Counted from the stretch's first letter, positions 1 through 9,372 are shown. The stretch: DNA of 64,000 nucleotides from UBA11164 sp034376725 (GCA_034376725.1 JAXMJH010000002.1:17412-81411), one strand, 5' to 3'. Notes: generated from the letters alone by a model not told the origin. Numbers and translations: made by a program.

Positions 1-188
1 GCCAGGCCGGCGAGGCCGTCGGCCAGCACGGTCAGCGCCATCAGCGCGTACCAGAACAGCCCGTCGCCCAGCCGACTGACCGCCGCGAAATAACGCCGGA
101 CCCGGAGTCGTCGACCCCACAGGTTGGCCAGCAGGCACCAGGTGTGCTCGCGTTCGACCAGGGAGCGTCCGCTGGCGCGCAGGTTCAT
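1..188 (-). CDS. PAP2-family phosphatase, N-terminal part (cut by window start)
   Basis: Only the first 62 or so codons lie in the window. The translation begins MNLRASGRSLVEREHTW and continues through RYFAAVSRLGDGLFWYALM into a hydrophobic stretch. This is the look of the N-terminus and first membrane helix of PAP2-superfamily phosphatases that accompany lipid glycosyltransferases. The ATG overlaps the TGA of the upstream glycosyltransferase by 4 bp (ATGA), so the two are translationally coupled. By family, it may dephosphorylate phosphatidate or a related lipid phosphate at the membrane. The catalytic motifs lie outside the window, so the substrate is inference. Confidence 0.65.
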   Translation of the reverse strand, partial: MNLRASGRSLVEREHTWCLLANLWGRRLRVRRYFAAVSRLGDGLFWYALMALTVLADGLAGL

Positions 189-1336
189 GCCGCTGCTCCC
201 TGCAATCTGGATGACGCGCCGGCCAGTTCGGTCAGCAGGGCGGCGAAGTGTTCGGTCACCGAGTCCGGGCTCAGTTCAGAGACCGCTTGGCGTGCCGCCT
301 CGCCCATGCGTCGCCGGGCCTGCCGATCGTCGGCAATGAGACACGAACGGTGGACGAAACCATCCTCGTCGTCGAGCGCCAGGGCCGCGCCGTGCAGGCC
401 ATCGCGCAGATGCTCGCGCGCGGCGCCGTAGTCGAAGGCAATCACCGGCAGGCCGCTGGCCATCGCCTCCAGTGTGACATTGCCAAAGGTTTCGCTGGTG
501 CTGGGAAACACGAACAGATCGCCGCTGGCGAAGTGCCGGGCCAGATCCTCGCCGCGCTTGACTCCGAGGAACAGAAAATCCGGGTTGGCCTCGGCCAGGG
601 CGGTTCGATCCGGGCCGTCGCCGACCCAGACGAAGCGGGCATCGGGTTGGCTGCGCTGAATGGCGCGGAAGGTCCGAACCGCCAGCGGAAGGTTTTTCTC
701 CGGCGCAATCCGGCCGACGTGAATGACAGCCAGTTGGTCTTCGCCCAGACCCCATTCGCGGCGCAGCGCCTCGTCCCGGCGCATCGGGTCGAACAGCTGC
801 GTATCGACTGCGCGTTTCAGCAGATCGACCTGCCGGAAGCCGCTCTTTCGCAGAAATCTGGCCAGCTCCTGGGTCGGCACCAGGGTGGTCAGCGCGCGAT
901 TGTGGAAATGCCGCATCCAGGCGAACACCGCCGGTCTGAGAAACTCACCCGCGTAGCGCCCGGCGTAGTCGTCGAACCGGGTGTGCAGTCCGGTACAGAC
1001 CGGGATGCCCAGCCGCCGCGCCGAGCGAACCGCCGACCATCCGAGCGGCCCCTCGGTCGCCACGTAGACGGCATCCGGGCGCTGCCTGTGCCAGAGCGCT
1101 GCAAGCCTGCGTCCGGCCGGCAGGCCGAAGCGCAGGCCGGGGTAGCGCGGCACCGGCAGGCCGCTCACCCGCACGATGCCATCGAGCTGCGCGCCATTCG
1201 CTTCGCCATCCTGCTGCGGCCGGATCAGAGTGATCTCATGACCCAGCCGGCGCAGTCCGGTCTCCAGCGAGTGCACGGTCAGTGCGACGCCATTGACCTC
1301 AGGCGGATAGGTTTCTGTGACAAGTGCGAATCGCAT
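185..1336 (-). CDS. GT4-family glycosyltransferase (SQD2/MgtA-like)
   Basis: 383 aa from an ATG giving MRFALVTETYPPEVNGVA, the usual start of GT4 enzymes; the frame stays open further upstream but that part looks non-coding. It has a GT-B fold: an N-terminal acceptor domain with the Gly-rich NGVA loop, a linker, then GRIAPEKN and the donor-site E-x7-E motif (SETFGNVTLEAMASG, about E282 and E290). It resembles the SQD2 / alpha-mannosyltransferase subgroup that glycosylates diacylglycerol or polyprenols. It overlaps the PAP2 gene by 4 bp and has a Pho-box-like repeat about 70 bp upstream. Together these suggest glycolipid synthesis under phosphate starvation; donor and acceptor are not shown by the sequence. 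Confidence 0.85.
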   Translation of the reverse strand: MRFALVTETYPPEVNGVALTVHSLETGLRRLGHEITLIRPQQDGEANGAQLDGIVRVSGLPVPRYPGLRFGLPAGRRLAALWHRQRPDAVYVATEGPLGWSAVRSARRLGIPVCTGLHTRFDDYAGRYAGEFLRPAVFAWMRHFHNRALTTLVPTQELARFLRKSGFRQVDLLKRAVDTQLFDPMRRDEALRREWGLGEDQLAVIHVGRIAPEKNLPLAVRTFRAIQRSQPDARFVWVGDGPDRTALAEANPDFLFLGVKRGEDLARHFASGDLFVFPSTSETFGNVTLEAMASGLPVIAFDYGAAREHLRDGLHGAALALDDEDGFVHRSCLIADDRQARRRMGEAARQAVSELSPDSVTEHFAALLTELAGASSRLQGAAA

Positions 1337-1406
1337 GCGCGGCGTAGTCTCGACCGTGGCCTGATCACATGCTGGGCGGGAAACATGTGCCGGCCATGAC
1401 CGGTCG

Positions 1407-1424
1407 ACGACAGTTCGGTGACAG
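1407..1424 (-). promoter_or_regulatory. Candidate Pho box upstream of the glycosyltransferase
   Basis: On the minus strand the sequence reads CTGTCAC-CGAA-CTGTCGT. This is two 7-mers, each matching the CTGTCAT PhoB half-site at 6 of 7 positions, separated by 4 bp as in the known consensus. It lies 70 bp upstream of the glycosyltransferase ATG and just behind the ppx stop codon. A clear -10 is not obvious. The phoB gene is in the same island, which fits PhoB control. Confidence 0.6.
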
Positions 1425-1440
1425 TGCGGCGCGCGTTGGC

Positions 1441-2955
1441 TCAGCCGGGATCGATGCTCAGCGTCAGGCCGGCGTCGGCCAGATAGGCCACCTCGGTTTC
1501 CAGATCCGCTCCGGTGAGGCGGTGCGACTCGAGCCACTTTCGCGGCAGCCGCAGGCGAAGCTCCAGGCCATCGGCTTCGAGCGAGAGATCGGGCAATCCA
1601 GCCGGGTCGTGACTGCGGTGCAGCAGCACGGCCAGACGCAATGGCACCAGGCACAGCAACGCCGGGCCGGACAGCCGCTCGGGCAAGACCTGGAGCACAC
1701 CGACCGCAACCGATCGGCGCTGGCTGCGGACGAGTGCCGCCAGCAGTTGCTGCTCCTGACGCGAGAAGCCGGCGATGTCGGAGTGCTCGATCACGTAGGC
1801 ACCGTGCTGGTGGTACTGACTGTGTGCGATTGCCAGACCGATTTCATGGATACGGCAGGCCCAGGCCAGCATGCGGCGCATGTCCTCGCCGAGGCCCCAC
1901 TCGGTTTCGATTTGATCGAACAGGCGCAATGCGGTTGCTTCGACCCGTTCGGCCTGCGCAACGTCGGCACCGTAGCGCAGCGCCAGCGCGCGGATCGATG
2001 CGTTGCGCGGGTCCTGGTCTGTCGCCCTGCCGACCATGTCGTAGAGCACGCCTTCGCGCATGGCATTCTTACTGACATGCAGCTGGCGTAATTTCAGTTC
2101 GTTGAACGCCGCCTCCAGAATCAGCAAACCGCCCGCGAATACCGGACGACGCTCGGCGGACAGGCCGGGAAGGGCGATGTCGTCGATCCGCCCGAAACTC
2201 AGCAGACGAGTGCGGATCTCGGCAACCGCCTCAGCTGTTACGGTGCCCTTGCCCAGCCGCATCGCACTGGACACCTGGCCGATCGCCTTGATGGTGCCCG
2301 ACGCGCCGAGCGCCTGCTGCCATCCGCGCTGCCGGTAGGCCGCGGCAAACTGCTGGAACTCGGCGGAAACTTCGGTAAGCGCATCGTGCCAACGCTTCCT
2401 GCCGAGCTTCCCATTGCGGAAAAAACGCCGGGTAGTGGCTACGCATCCCACCTGCAGCGACTCGCGCTCGATGGTCTCGAAACCCTCGCCGATGATGAAC
2501 TCGGTCGAACCGCCGCCGATGTCCATCACCAGACGCCGTCCGTCGCCGGGCGGCGTGGCGTGGGCGACGCCGAGATAGATGAGACGGGCCTCCTCGCGGC
2601 CCGACACCACCTCGATGCCGTGACCCAGGGCGGTTTCGGCCGGAATGAGAAAGGATTGCGGGTGGGCCAGCTGGCGCACCGAATTGGTGGCGATCGCTCG
2701 TACCCGACCCATCGGCAGCGCCCGCAGGCGTTGCCCGAAGCGCGACAGAGTGTCCAGCGCGCGCTGCATGACCGCAGCGTCCAGCCCGCCTCGGCCGTTG
2801 AGGCCTTCGGCCATGCGCACGGTCTCGCGCAGGCGGTCGACGACGCGGATCTGACCCAGAACATACTGGGCGACGACCATGTGGTAGCTGTTGGAGCCCA
2901 GATCGACGGCGGCCAGCAGATCGCCATCGAGCAACTTTCTGCCGCTTCCGGGCAT
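1441..2955 (-). CDS. ppx: Exopolyphosphatase (Ppx/GppA family)
   Basis: 504 aa, the normal length for Ppx. It removes terminal phosphate from inorganic polyphosphate in the cytoplasm. The start MPGSGRKLLDGDL is chosen because it precedes the ASKHA-fold phosphate-binding loop AAVDLGSNSYHM (D18-N22) and sits 2 bp after the ppk1 stop. The second nucleotide-phosphate loop, VMDIGGGSTEFI, follows at about residue 145, and a C-terminal HD-like helical domain contains RIHEIG. The pairing with ppk1 gives synthesis and breakdown of polyphosphate from one transcript, downstream of phoBR. Confidence 0.95.
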   Translation of the reverse strand: MPGSGRKLLDGDLLAAVDLGSNSYHMVVAQYVLGQIRVVDRLRETVRMAEGLNGRGGLDAAVMQRALDTLSRFGQRLRALPMGRVRAIATNSVRQLAHPQSFLIPAETALGHGIEVVSGREEARLIYLGVAHATPPGDGRRLVMDIGGGSTEFIIGEGFETIERESLQVGCVATTRRFFRNGKLGRKRWHDALTEVSAEFQQFAAAYRQRGWQQALGASGTIKAIGQVSSAMRLGKGTVTAEAVAEIRTRLLSFGRIDDIALPGLSAERRPVFAGGLLILEAAFNELKLRQLHVSKNAMREGVLYDMVGRATDQDPRNASIRALALRYGADVAQAERVEATALRLFDQIETEWGLGEDMRRMLAWACRIHEIGLAIAHSQYHQHGAYVIEHSDIAGFSRQEQQLLAALVRSQRRSVAVGVLQVLPERLSGPALLCLVPLRLAVLLHRSHDPAGLPDLSLEADGLELRLRLPRKWLESHRLTGADLETEVAYLADAGLTLSIDPG

Positions 2956-2957
2956 GG

Positions 2958-5075
2958 TCAGATATCTCTGTGCCGGGCCAGCAGCGAGGCCTGGGCGCAG
3001 TGCGGCATCTCGTCGTCGCCCGGTTCGATGCGGGTGTATTCGCCGTCGGCGTGCAGTGCCCAGGCCTCGGTGTTGTCGGCCAGATAGGTTTCGAGTTCTT
3101 CGTGATACACCCGCCGGGCGAGTTCCCGATCGCGAATCGGAAAGCACACCTCGACCCGGCGCAGCAGGTTGCGCTCCAGCCAGTCGGCGCTGGCGCAATA
3201 GATTTCCGGGTCGCCGGCATTGGCAAACCAGTACACCCGGCTGTGTTCGAGGAATCGCCCGACGATCGAGCGCACCCGGATGTTTTCCGAAACGCCGGGT
3301 ACGCCGGGCCTGAGACAGCAGGCGCCGCGCACGATCAGATCGATCTGCACGCCGGCCTGCGAGGCGGCATACAGCGCCTGCATGATGGTGGGCTCGTTGA
3401 TCGCGTTGATCTTGACGATCAGTCGGCCGCCGGCACCGGAGCGGGCGTGGCGCGCCTCGCGCTGGATCTTGTCGATGAGACTGGAGTGCAGGGTGAATGG
3501 CGATTGCAGCAGCTGTTTCAGGCTGATCAGCGGAGCCAGGCCAGAGAGCTGCTGAAACACTTGGTGGACGTCATCGCTGATGTCCTCGCGTGCGGTCAAC
3601 AAGCCGATGTCGGTGTAGGCCCGTGATGTGCCGGCGTGGTAGTTGCCGGTGCCCAGGTGCACGTAGCGGCGAAGCTTGCGGCCCTCGCGGCGGACGATCA
3701 GCAGCATCTTGGCGTGGGTCTTGTAGCCGACTACGCCATAAACCACCTGCACGCCGGCTTCCTGCAGCCGGTCGGCCAGGCGGATGTTGGTTTCCTCATC
3801 GAATCGCGCGCGCAGCTCGACCACTACGGTGACATCCTTGCCGGCCTGCGCGGCGCGGATCAGGTGTTCGACCAGGGTGGCGTCGCTGCCGGTGCGATAC
3901 AGGGTTTGTTTGATTGCCAGAACGTCCGGGTCGTCGGCTGCCTGTTCGACCAGGTCGAGTACGGCGCTGAACGCATCGAACGGCTGATGCAGCAGGATGT
4001 CGCGCTCGCGCAGCGTCGCGAACATCTGCTCGCTGTCGTTGCCGAGGGTGCGCGGCCGAAAGGGCGGGTACTTAAGCTCCGGGCGGTCGACCAGATCGTA
4101 GACCTGGCTGGCCCGGTTCAGATTGACCGGACCGTTGATCCGGTACACGGCGGTTTCGGGCAGGTCGAAATTCTTCAGCAATATCTTGACGATGTTGCGC
4201 GGGCAGTGATGCGCGATCTCCAGCCGGATGGCGCGTCGGAAGCCGCGCCCGGCCAACTCGTCCTTGAGCGCATGGGCGAGGTTTTCCACTTCTTCCTCGT
4301 CGACGAACAGCTCGGAGTTGCGGGTGACGCGGAATTGGTAGACGCCCTTGACCTTCATGCCGGGAAACATTTCCGCGACGAAGGCCGACAGCACCGCCGA
4401 GAGAAACACGAAGTGATCGCCGTCTCCGGTCACCTCGCCGGGCACCCGGATGATCCGCGGCAGCGAGCGCGGTGCGCGCACGATGGCCATGTGGCCGGCG
4501 CGGCCGAAGGCGTCCTTGCCGCTGAGCACCACGACGATATTCAGCGATTTGTTGAGAATCCGTGGAAACGGATGGGCCGGGTCGAGGCCCATCGGCGAGA
4601 GCACCGGCGCAATCTCTTCGCGGAAGTAGGCACGCAGCCAGCGTCTGAGGCGTGCGTTCCATGCTTCGCGCGGCAGTATCTGGATGCCGGCCTGTTCCAG
4701 CGCCGGGCGCAGCACGTCATTCCATTCGCGGTACTGGTCTTCGACCAGGTCGCCCGCCTTGTCGTAGATCCGCTTGAGGATGGTCGCCGCACCCAGGCCG
4801 TCGGCTGCCGGTGCGCCACCATATTTGAGCTGGCTGCGGATGGCGGGTACCCGGACCTCGAAGAATTCATCGAGGTTGGTGCAGCTGATACAGAGAAAGC
4901 GCAGCCGTTCCAACAAGGGAACGCGCGGATCCTGTGCCTGGGCCAATACCCGGCGATTGAAGGCGATCTGGGAAATTTCCCGGTTCAGATACAGCGCCGG
5001 ATCGGAAAGCGCGCGCGCGGGCTGTTCGGTCGGTCCGTCGCCGGCAGTTTCGGATTTTTTGGTGGGTGTGGGCAC
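2958..5075 (-). CDS. ppk1: Polyphosphate kinase 1
   Basis: 705 aa, full length. It reversibly transfers the gamma-phosphate of ATP to polyphosphate. The N-terminal domain shows the family hallmark NREISQIAFNRRVL and SCTNLDEFFEVRV. The catalytic core contains YKTHAK (H454), equivalent to the autophosphorylated histidine, followed by HLGTGNYH. Two phospholipase-D-like C-terminal domains complete the enzyme. It starts 39 bp after the phoR stop and ends 2 bp before ppx, so phoB-phoR-ppk1-ppx probably form one operon under phosphate control. Confidence 0.97.
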   Translation of the reverse strand: MPTPTKKSETAGDGPTEQPARALSDPALYLNREISQIAFNRRVLAQAQDPRVPLLERLRFLCISCTNLDEFFEVRVPAIRSQLKYGGAPAADGLGAATILKRIYDKAGDLVEDQYREWNDVLRPALEQAGIQILPREAWNARLRRWLRAYFREEIAPVLSPMGLDPAHPFPRILNKSLNIVVVLSGKDAFGRAGHMAIVRAPRSLPRIIRVPGEVTGDGDHFVFLSAVLSAFVAEMFPGMKVKGVYQFRVTRNSELFVDEEEVENLAHALKDELAGRGFRRAIRLEIAHHCPRNIVKILLKNFDLPETAVYRINGPVNLNRASQVYDLVDRPELKYPPFRPRTLGNDSEQMFATLRERDILLHQPFDAFSAVLDLVEQAADDPDVLAIKQTLYRTGSDATLVEHLIRAAQAGKDVTVVVELRARFDEETNIRLADRLQEAGVQVVYGVVGYKTHAKMLLIVRREGRKLRRYVHLGTGNYHAGTSRAYTDIGLLTAREDISDDVHQVFQQLSGLAPLISLKQLLQSPFTLHSSLIDKIQREARHARSGAGGRLIVKINAINEPTIMQALYAASQAGVQIDLIVRGACCLRPGVPGVSENIRVRSIVGRFLEHSRVYWFANAGDPEIYCASADWLERNLLRRVEVCFPIRDRELARRVYHEELETYLADNTEAWALHADGEYTRIEPGDDEMPHCAQASLLARHRDI

Positions 5076-5114
5076 GGCGACAGATTACCGCAGCCGGTTG
5101 CATGGCGCCGGCAT

Positions 5115-6440
5115 TCAATGCCCTCGCTCGACGATTTCCGGCTCCGCGAGTCTGACCCGGGACGGCGGAAAAATGCAGCTGAACGTGCTGCCCCGGCCCA
5201 TCTCGCTGGCGATCTCAAGCCGGGCATCGTGCAGGTTCAGCACATGCTTGACGATCGCCAGTCCAAGGCCGGTGCCGCCATTTTCACGCGACCGGCTGGG
5301 CGACACCCGGTAGAAGCGCTCGGTAATCCGCGGCAGGTGCTGGCGCGCGATACCCGGACCGGTGTCGCGCACCCGGAATGCCAGCTCTCCCTGATCGTTC
5401 ACCTCGCAACCCAGGGTGACCGAACCGCCTTGCGGCGTGTACCGCACGGCATTGCCCACCAGGTTGGAAAACGCGCTGTGCAGTTCTTTGGTCGAGCCGG
5501 AGAGGTCGGCGTCGCAGGCATCTTCGACCACGATCCGGTGCCGGCCCAGGCTGAGCGCCTCTCCCTCACGTCGAAGCGTTTCCAGCAATGGCCGCAGCGC
5601 CACGGTTTCTTCATTGACGTGGGCGCTGGCTTCCAGTCGCGACAGGGTGAGCAGGTCCTCGACCAGTTGCGCCATACGCGAAGACTGGCGGCGCATTTCG
5701 GTGAGCATCTCGACGTGGTTGGGCATGTCCTCGGGTTCGATCATGTCGAGGTAGCCATGGATCACGGTCAGCGGCGTGCGCAGCTCGTGCGATACGTTGG
5801 CCACGAAGTCGCGCCGCACCTGCTCCAGATGCATCAGTTTGCTCACGTCGCGGGCGACCACCAGCCATTCGCGATTGCCGTAGTCGATCAGCCGAAGGCT
5901 CAAGCGACTGCGTTCATCGGCAGGCGCCGGCACGTCCAGCAACGGCTCGTCGGTCTGGCGCTGATCGAGCCAGTCGAGCACCCGGGGATTGCGCACCAGA
6001 TTGTGGAAGCGTGCGCCGATGTCGCGCGGGTAGCGCAGGCCGAGCAGACGGGTGGCGGCTTCGTTGAACCAGGCGATCTGCAGATCGCCATCGAGAATCA
6101 CGATTCCGTCGGGAAGTGCGGCGAAGGCGCGCCGGTAAGACCGGACCATGTCCAGCAGTCGCCGCCTGCGCTGCCAGGACTCGCTCTGGCGCTTGTGCAG
6201 TTGGGTGTCGAGCTCGGCCCACAGACCGCGGCCATCAGGCAGTCGAAAGCGCTGACGGCGGGCCAGCATGCACAGCGCCCGCCACAAGCGCCGATAGTGC
6301 CAGGCGACCAGTGCCGTGGAGGCCAGTGCGAGGGCCGGCCAGAATTGGCCCAGTACGATGCCAATCACCGCCGTGGAGGCATAGACGGCGGCCAGATTCC
6401 AGAGCGATTGCTGAGTGGAGCGGCCGAGAAAGTAGTTCAT
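5115..6440 (-). CDS. phoR: Phosphate-regulon sensor histidine kinase PhoR
   Basis: 441 aa, close to E. coli PhoR. Two N-terminal membrane helices (about residues 13-32 and 34-48) are followed by a PAS domain (about 100-195), a HisKA domain with the phospho-accepting H218 in VSHELRTPLTVIHGY, and a HATPase with the N-box (LVGNAVRYTPQGG), the G1 box (RDTGPGIA) and the G2 box (GGTGLGLAIV). It senses phosphate sufficiency through the Pst/PhoU system and phosphorylates PhoB. It starts 14 bp after the phoB stop. Confidence 0.95.
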   Translation of the reverse strand: MNYFLGRSTQQSLWNLAAVYASTAVIGIVLGQFWPALALASTALVAWHYRRLWRALCMLARRQRFRLPDGRGLWAELDTQLHKRQSESWQRRRRLLDMVRSYRRAFAALPDGIVILDGDLQIAWFNEAATRLLGLRYPRDIGARFHNLVRNPRVLDWLDQRQTDEPLLDVPAPADERSRLSLRLIDYGNREWLVVARDVSKLMHLEQVRRDFVANVSHELRTPLTVIHGYLDMIEPEDMPNHVEMLTEMRRQSSRMAQLVEDLLTLSRLEASAHVNEETVALRPLLETLRREGEALSLGRHRIVVEDACDADLSGSTKELHSAFSNLVGNAVRYTPQGGSVTLGCEVNDQGELAFRVRDTGPGIARQHLPRITERFYRVSPSRSRENGGTGLGLAIVKHVLNLHDARLEIASEMGRGSTFSCIFPPSRVRLAEPEIVERGH

Positions 6441-6454
6441 GCCGCAGGAGTGGC

Positions 6455-7144
6455 TCAGGTGGCGGTGGAGAAACGATACCCCGCACCGCGCACGGTTTGT
6501 ATCATCGGATCGAGCCGGAACGGCTCAAGCGTCTTGCGCAAACGTCGGATATGAACATCGACCGTGCGCTCTTCGACGTAGACGTTGCCACCCCAGACGT
6601 GGTCCAGCAGCTGGGCGCGCGAGTACACCCGCTCCGGGTGGGTCATGAAGAAGTGCAGCAGGCGATATTCGGTCGGACCGATCGCTACCGGATCGTCGTT
6701 GGCGAATACCCGATGGCCAGCGCCGTCGATCCGCAGATCGCCGAGCGACACGCTGCCGTCAGCCTCATCGGGGCGGCTGCGGCGCAGCACCGCCCGGATG
6801 CGCGCCAGCAATTCGCGCGCCGAAAAGGGCTTGACCACGTAGTCGTCGACGCCGGCATCCAGGCCGCTGACCCGATCATTCTCCTCGCCGCGCGCGGTCA
6901 GCATGATGATCGGGATTTCCCGCGTCAGCGTCTCCTTGCGCCAGCGTCTAGCCAGTTCGAGGCCACTGATTCCCGGCAGCATCCAGTCGAGGAGAATCAG
7001 GTCGGGCACTCGCCCGGCAATGGCGTTCTGCGCTTCGCGGGCATCCTGAGCCGGAACCGGGTCGAATTCGCCCTTGCGCAGCGCGTAAACGATCATGTCG
7101 CGGATCGATGCCTCGTCCTCTACGACCAGGATGCTCTTGTGCAC
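6455..7144 (-). CDS. phoB: Phosphate-regulon response regulator PhoB
   Basis: 229 aa from a GTG start (VHKSILVVEDEASIRDM), exactly the length of E. coli PhoB; the upstream in-frame extension looks non-coding. The receiver domain has acidic residues D10/E11 and the phospho-acceptor D53 (LILLDWMLPG). The C-terminal winged-helix domain (about 130-227) contains EYRLLHFFM, RTVDVHIRRLRKTL and VRGAGYRF. It activates Pho genes through 7-4-7 repeats, and one such repeat lies directly upstream, suggesting autoregulation. Confidence 0.97.
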   Translation of the reverse strand: MHKSILVVEDEASIRDMIVYALRKGEFDPVPAQDAREAQNAIAGRVPDLILLDWMLPGISGLELARRWRKETLTREIPIIMLTARGEENDRVSGLDAGVDDYVVKPFSARELLARIRAVLRRSRPDEADGSVSLGDLRIDGAGHRVFANDDPVAIGPTEYRLLHFFMTHPERVYSRAQLLDHVWGGNVYVEERTVDVHIRRLRKTLEPFRLDPMIQTVRGAGYRFSTAT

Positions 7145-7194
7145 GGGCCCACCAAAAGCGGAATGAATGATGGCTATCAGTACATAACACTTTT

Positions 7195-7212
7195 GTGGCC
7201 ATTTTATGACAA
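7195..7212 (-). promoter_or_regulatory. Candidate Pho box upstream of phoB
   Basis: On the minus strand the sequence is TTGTCAT-AAAA-TGGCCAC. The first half-site matches CTGTCAT at 6 of 7, the A-rich 4-bp spacer is typical, and the second half-site is degenerate. A TATGTA hexamer 8 bp downstream could be the -10. It lies about 50 bp upstream of the phoB GTG, the position expected for PhoB autoactivation. It is weaker than the box at 1407-1424. Confidence 0.5.
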
Positions 7213-7253
7213 TGCGGCCCCGATCACGCCCGTGGAGGGCTCGGTTCGCGCCG

Positions 7254-8918
7254 TCAGCCGCGCGGCGAATTGCGGCCGCCGGGCTCCAGCCCCTGACGCT
7301 GCAATTCGAGAATGAATGGCGTGATCGCCGCGATTCGCGCGTCGACCCGCGAGCGGGTGATGTAGTCCAGGTCTTCGCGCGCCAGCAGCCGGCGATACTG
7401 GTCGAGGGCGTCGAAGGCACGGCCGCTGAGCAAGGCGACCTCGGCATAGGCTTCCGTCGCGCGGATCGCGTCGCCAGCCAGTTCGGCGGCACGGGCATAG
7501 AGTTGTTGCAGGCTGGCGTCGTTGCCGGCGGTATCGATCAGCGGGCGAATGACCGTCAGTGCGCGCCGTGCGGCGTCCGGATCCTGAAGATGAACCAGTG
7601 CCTGGACGTGGGACAGAACGATGGCGCGGTTCTCGGGAAGCGCCGTGTTCAGGCCTTCATAGCGGGCCAGCGACTGCGCCACCAGGCCCGCGCGCAGCTC
7701 GGCCTCGGCCAGCGCCAGCGCACCCCACAGGTCGCCCGGGTTCTGGTCCGAGAGTTCCCTCAGCAGGGGCAGGGCATCGGCAGCGCGGTCGGCGCGGGTC
7801 AGCGCCAGGGCGAAACCGTAGCGCTGCGCCGGGGTGAGCTGCTCGTAAAGTCCGTCGACAATGTTGCGGTAGAAGCCGATCGCCTCATTGGGGGATGCGC
7901 TGCTCAGTACGCGCATGCGCTCGCGAACCCACTCGAAGCGCTCCGGATACTGGCCGTGCGCGCCGATCGCGTCTTCCAGCCGGGGCTGGAGCTCATCGGG
8001 GATCAGCGGATGCAGGGGGCCGTCGCTGGCGGTGGCCTGAAACTCGCCGGCGGTGAAGTGACATTCCAAGACCGTTCCGTCGGTTTCGCTGACACAGGAC
8101 GTTCCGCCGGCCGCGCCCTGCTGACGCAGGCCGATCTGACGGGCCCGGTCGCGGGCTTCGGCGATGCGGGTGCTGGTAACCGGGTGAGTGCGCAGAAAGT
8201 CGGGAAACCCGAACGGGTTCGAGGTGCGGAAGGCGCGCCCGAAGAAGTCGGCCATGGCCTCCGGGTTGTAGCCGGCGCGGGCCAGCATCTGGATGCCCAG
8301 CCGGTCGGCTTCGTGCTCGCTGGCGCGTGTGTGGTTGATCTGACGCTGGAGCATCAGCCCCTGGCCGCCCATGATGGCCGCCTGCGCGGCGTCCGGGCTG
8401 CCGCTGCTGGCGCCAGCGATGACCGCCGCCAGCATGCCCAGCAGAATGGGAATGGAGTCCTGCTGTGAGCGCTCGACCTGGCGCACGATGTGCCGCTGGG
8501 TGGTGTGGGAGATTTCGTGGGCCAGCACTGCCGCCACTTCGTCCTCGTACTCTGCCGCCATCGCCAGACCGGCATTGATGCCGATATAGCCGCCCAGCGT
8601 GGCGAAGGCATTAATCTCTTGCGAGCGGACCAGAAAAAAGGTGAAGCCATTGTCCGGACGGTCGCTGGCGGCGACCAGCGAATAGGCCATGTCGTTGAGC
8701 CACTCGTCGAGCAGCGGGTCCTCGATCAGCAAACCGCCGCGCCGAAGCTGGCGGCGGGTCTGTTCGCCGAACAGTCGCTCCTGGGCCGGCGTGATCAGGC
8801 TTTGCGCTGACGAGCCGATATCCGGCAGCGCGGACGAAGCCGCCTGGGCTCGAACCGGGGCCGGAATCGCAAAGGCGAATACGAGCGCTGCAATCAGAAG
8901 AAGGCGGGACAGGGGCAC
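7254..8918 (-). CDS. bepA: M48 periplasmic metalloprotease/chaperone with TPRs (BepA-like)
   Basis: 554 aa from a GTG start with a clear signal peptide (cleavage near APVRAQA). The M48 protease domain has the zinc site VLAHEISHTTQRH (H134-E135-H138) and the downstream EHEADRLG (201-208) that supplies the third ligand. A C-terminal TPR-like half (about 310-540) is Ala/Leu-rich helical. BepA/YfgC proteins act in the periplasm on LptD and BAM assembly, maturing or degrading outer-membrane proteins. It is divergent from the glutaredoxin gene. E. coli BepA is about 490 aa, so this copy has a longer TPR part. Confidence 0.85.
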   Translation of the reverse strand: MPLSRLLLIAALVFAFAIPAPVRAQAASSALPDIGSSAQSLITPAQERLFGEQTRRQLRRGGLLIEDPLLDEWLNDMAYSLVAASDRPDNGFTFFLVRSQEINAFATLGGYIGINAGLAMAAEYEDEVAAVLAHEISHTTQRHIVRQVERSQQDSIPILLGMLAAVIAGASSGSPDAAQAAIMGGQGLMLQRQINHTRASEHEADRLGIQMLARAGYNPEAMADFFGRAFRTSNPFGFPDFLRTHPVTSTRIAEARDRARQIGLRQQGAAGGTSCVSETDGTVLECHFTAGEFQATASDGPLHPLIPDELQPRLEDAIGAHGQYPERFEWVRERMRVLSSASPNEAIGFYRNIVDGLYEQLTPAQRYGFALALTRADRAADALPLLRELSDQNPGDLWGALALAEAELRAGLVAQSLARYEGLNTALPENRAIVLSHVQALVHLQDPDAARRALTVIRPLIDTAGNDASLQQLYARAAELAGDAIRATEAYAEVALLSGRAFDALDQYRRLLAREDLDYITRSRVDARIAAITPFILELQRQGLEPGGRNSPRG

Positions 8919-9111
8919 AGGGAACTCCGTTTAAATAATTGGAGCGCGGTCGCGGATCGTCCAAAGTATCGCATCGGCGGGTGAACCCCGAGTTAAGCGC
9001 GGCGGCCCTTCCGGATATGGAACGGGCTCGCCGGCTTTGCGAACGCGCGGCGCTGGTAAATATGCGACCACACCCCCATATTTCGAGTTCCCCGACCAAC
9101 GGAGTGCCCCT

Positions 9112-9372
9112 GTGGCCGACATACAGATTTATACCACCGCCATTTGTCCTTATTGTCTGGCGGCCAAGCAGTTTTTGACCAGCCGCAACCAGACCTATAG
9201 CGAGACCCGCGTCGATATCGACCGCGACAAGCGCCAGGAAATGGTCACTCTAAGCGGCCGGACCAGCGTGCCGCAGATATTCATCAACGGCACCCACGTC
9301 GGCGGCTACGACGACATGGTGGCGCTCAACCGGGCCGGCGGCCTGCAACCCTTGCTGGATGCCGCACCATGA
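9112..9372 (+). CDS. grxC: Glutaredoxin 3
   Basis: 86 aa from a GTG start chosen because GGAG lies 7 bp upstream and the translation then begins at the first strand (VADIQIYTTAICPYC). It has the dithiol active site C12-P-Y-C15, the cis-proline motif TSVPQIFING and the GG glutathione-binding turn (HVGGYDDM). It is a cytoplasmic glutathione-dependent disulfide reductase. The stop overlaps the next start by 4 bp (ATGA). Confidence 0.92.
   Translation: MADIQIYTTAICPYCLAAKQFLTSRNQTYSETRVDIDRDKRQEMVTLSGRTSVPQIFINGTHVGGYDDMVALNRAGGLQPLLDAAP

Noticed and set aside
3636..6554. Very long plus-strand open frame (972 codons) across ppk1 and phoR
   Set aside because: Shadow frame from high GC third positions; ppk1 and phoR on the minus strand carry full family motifs.
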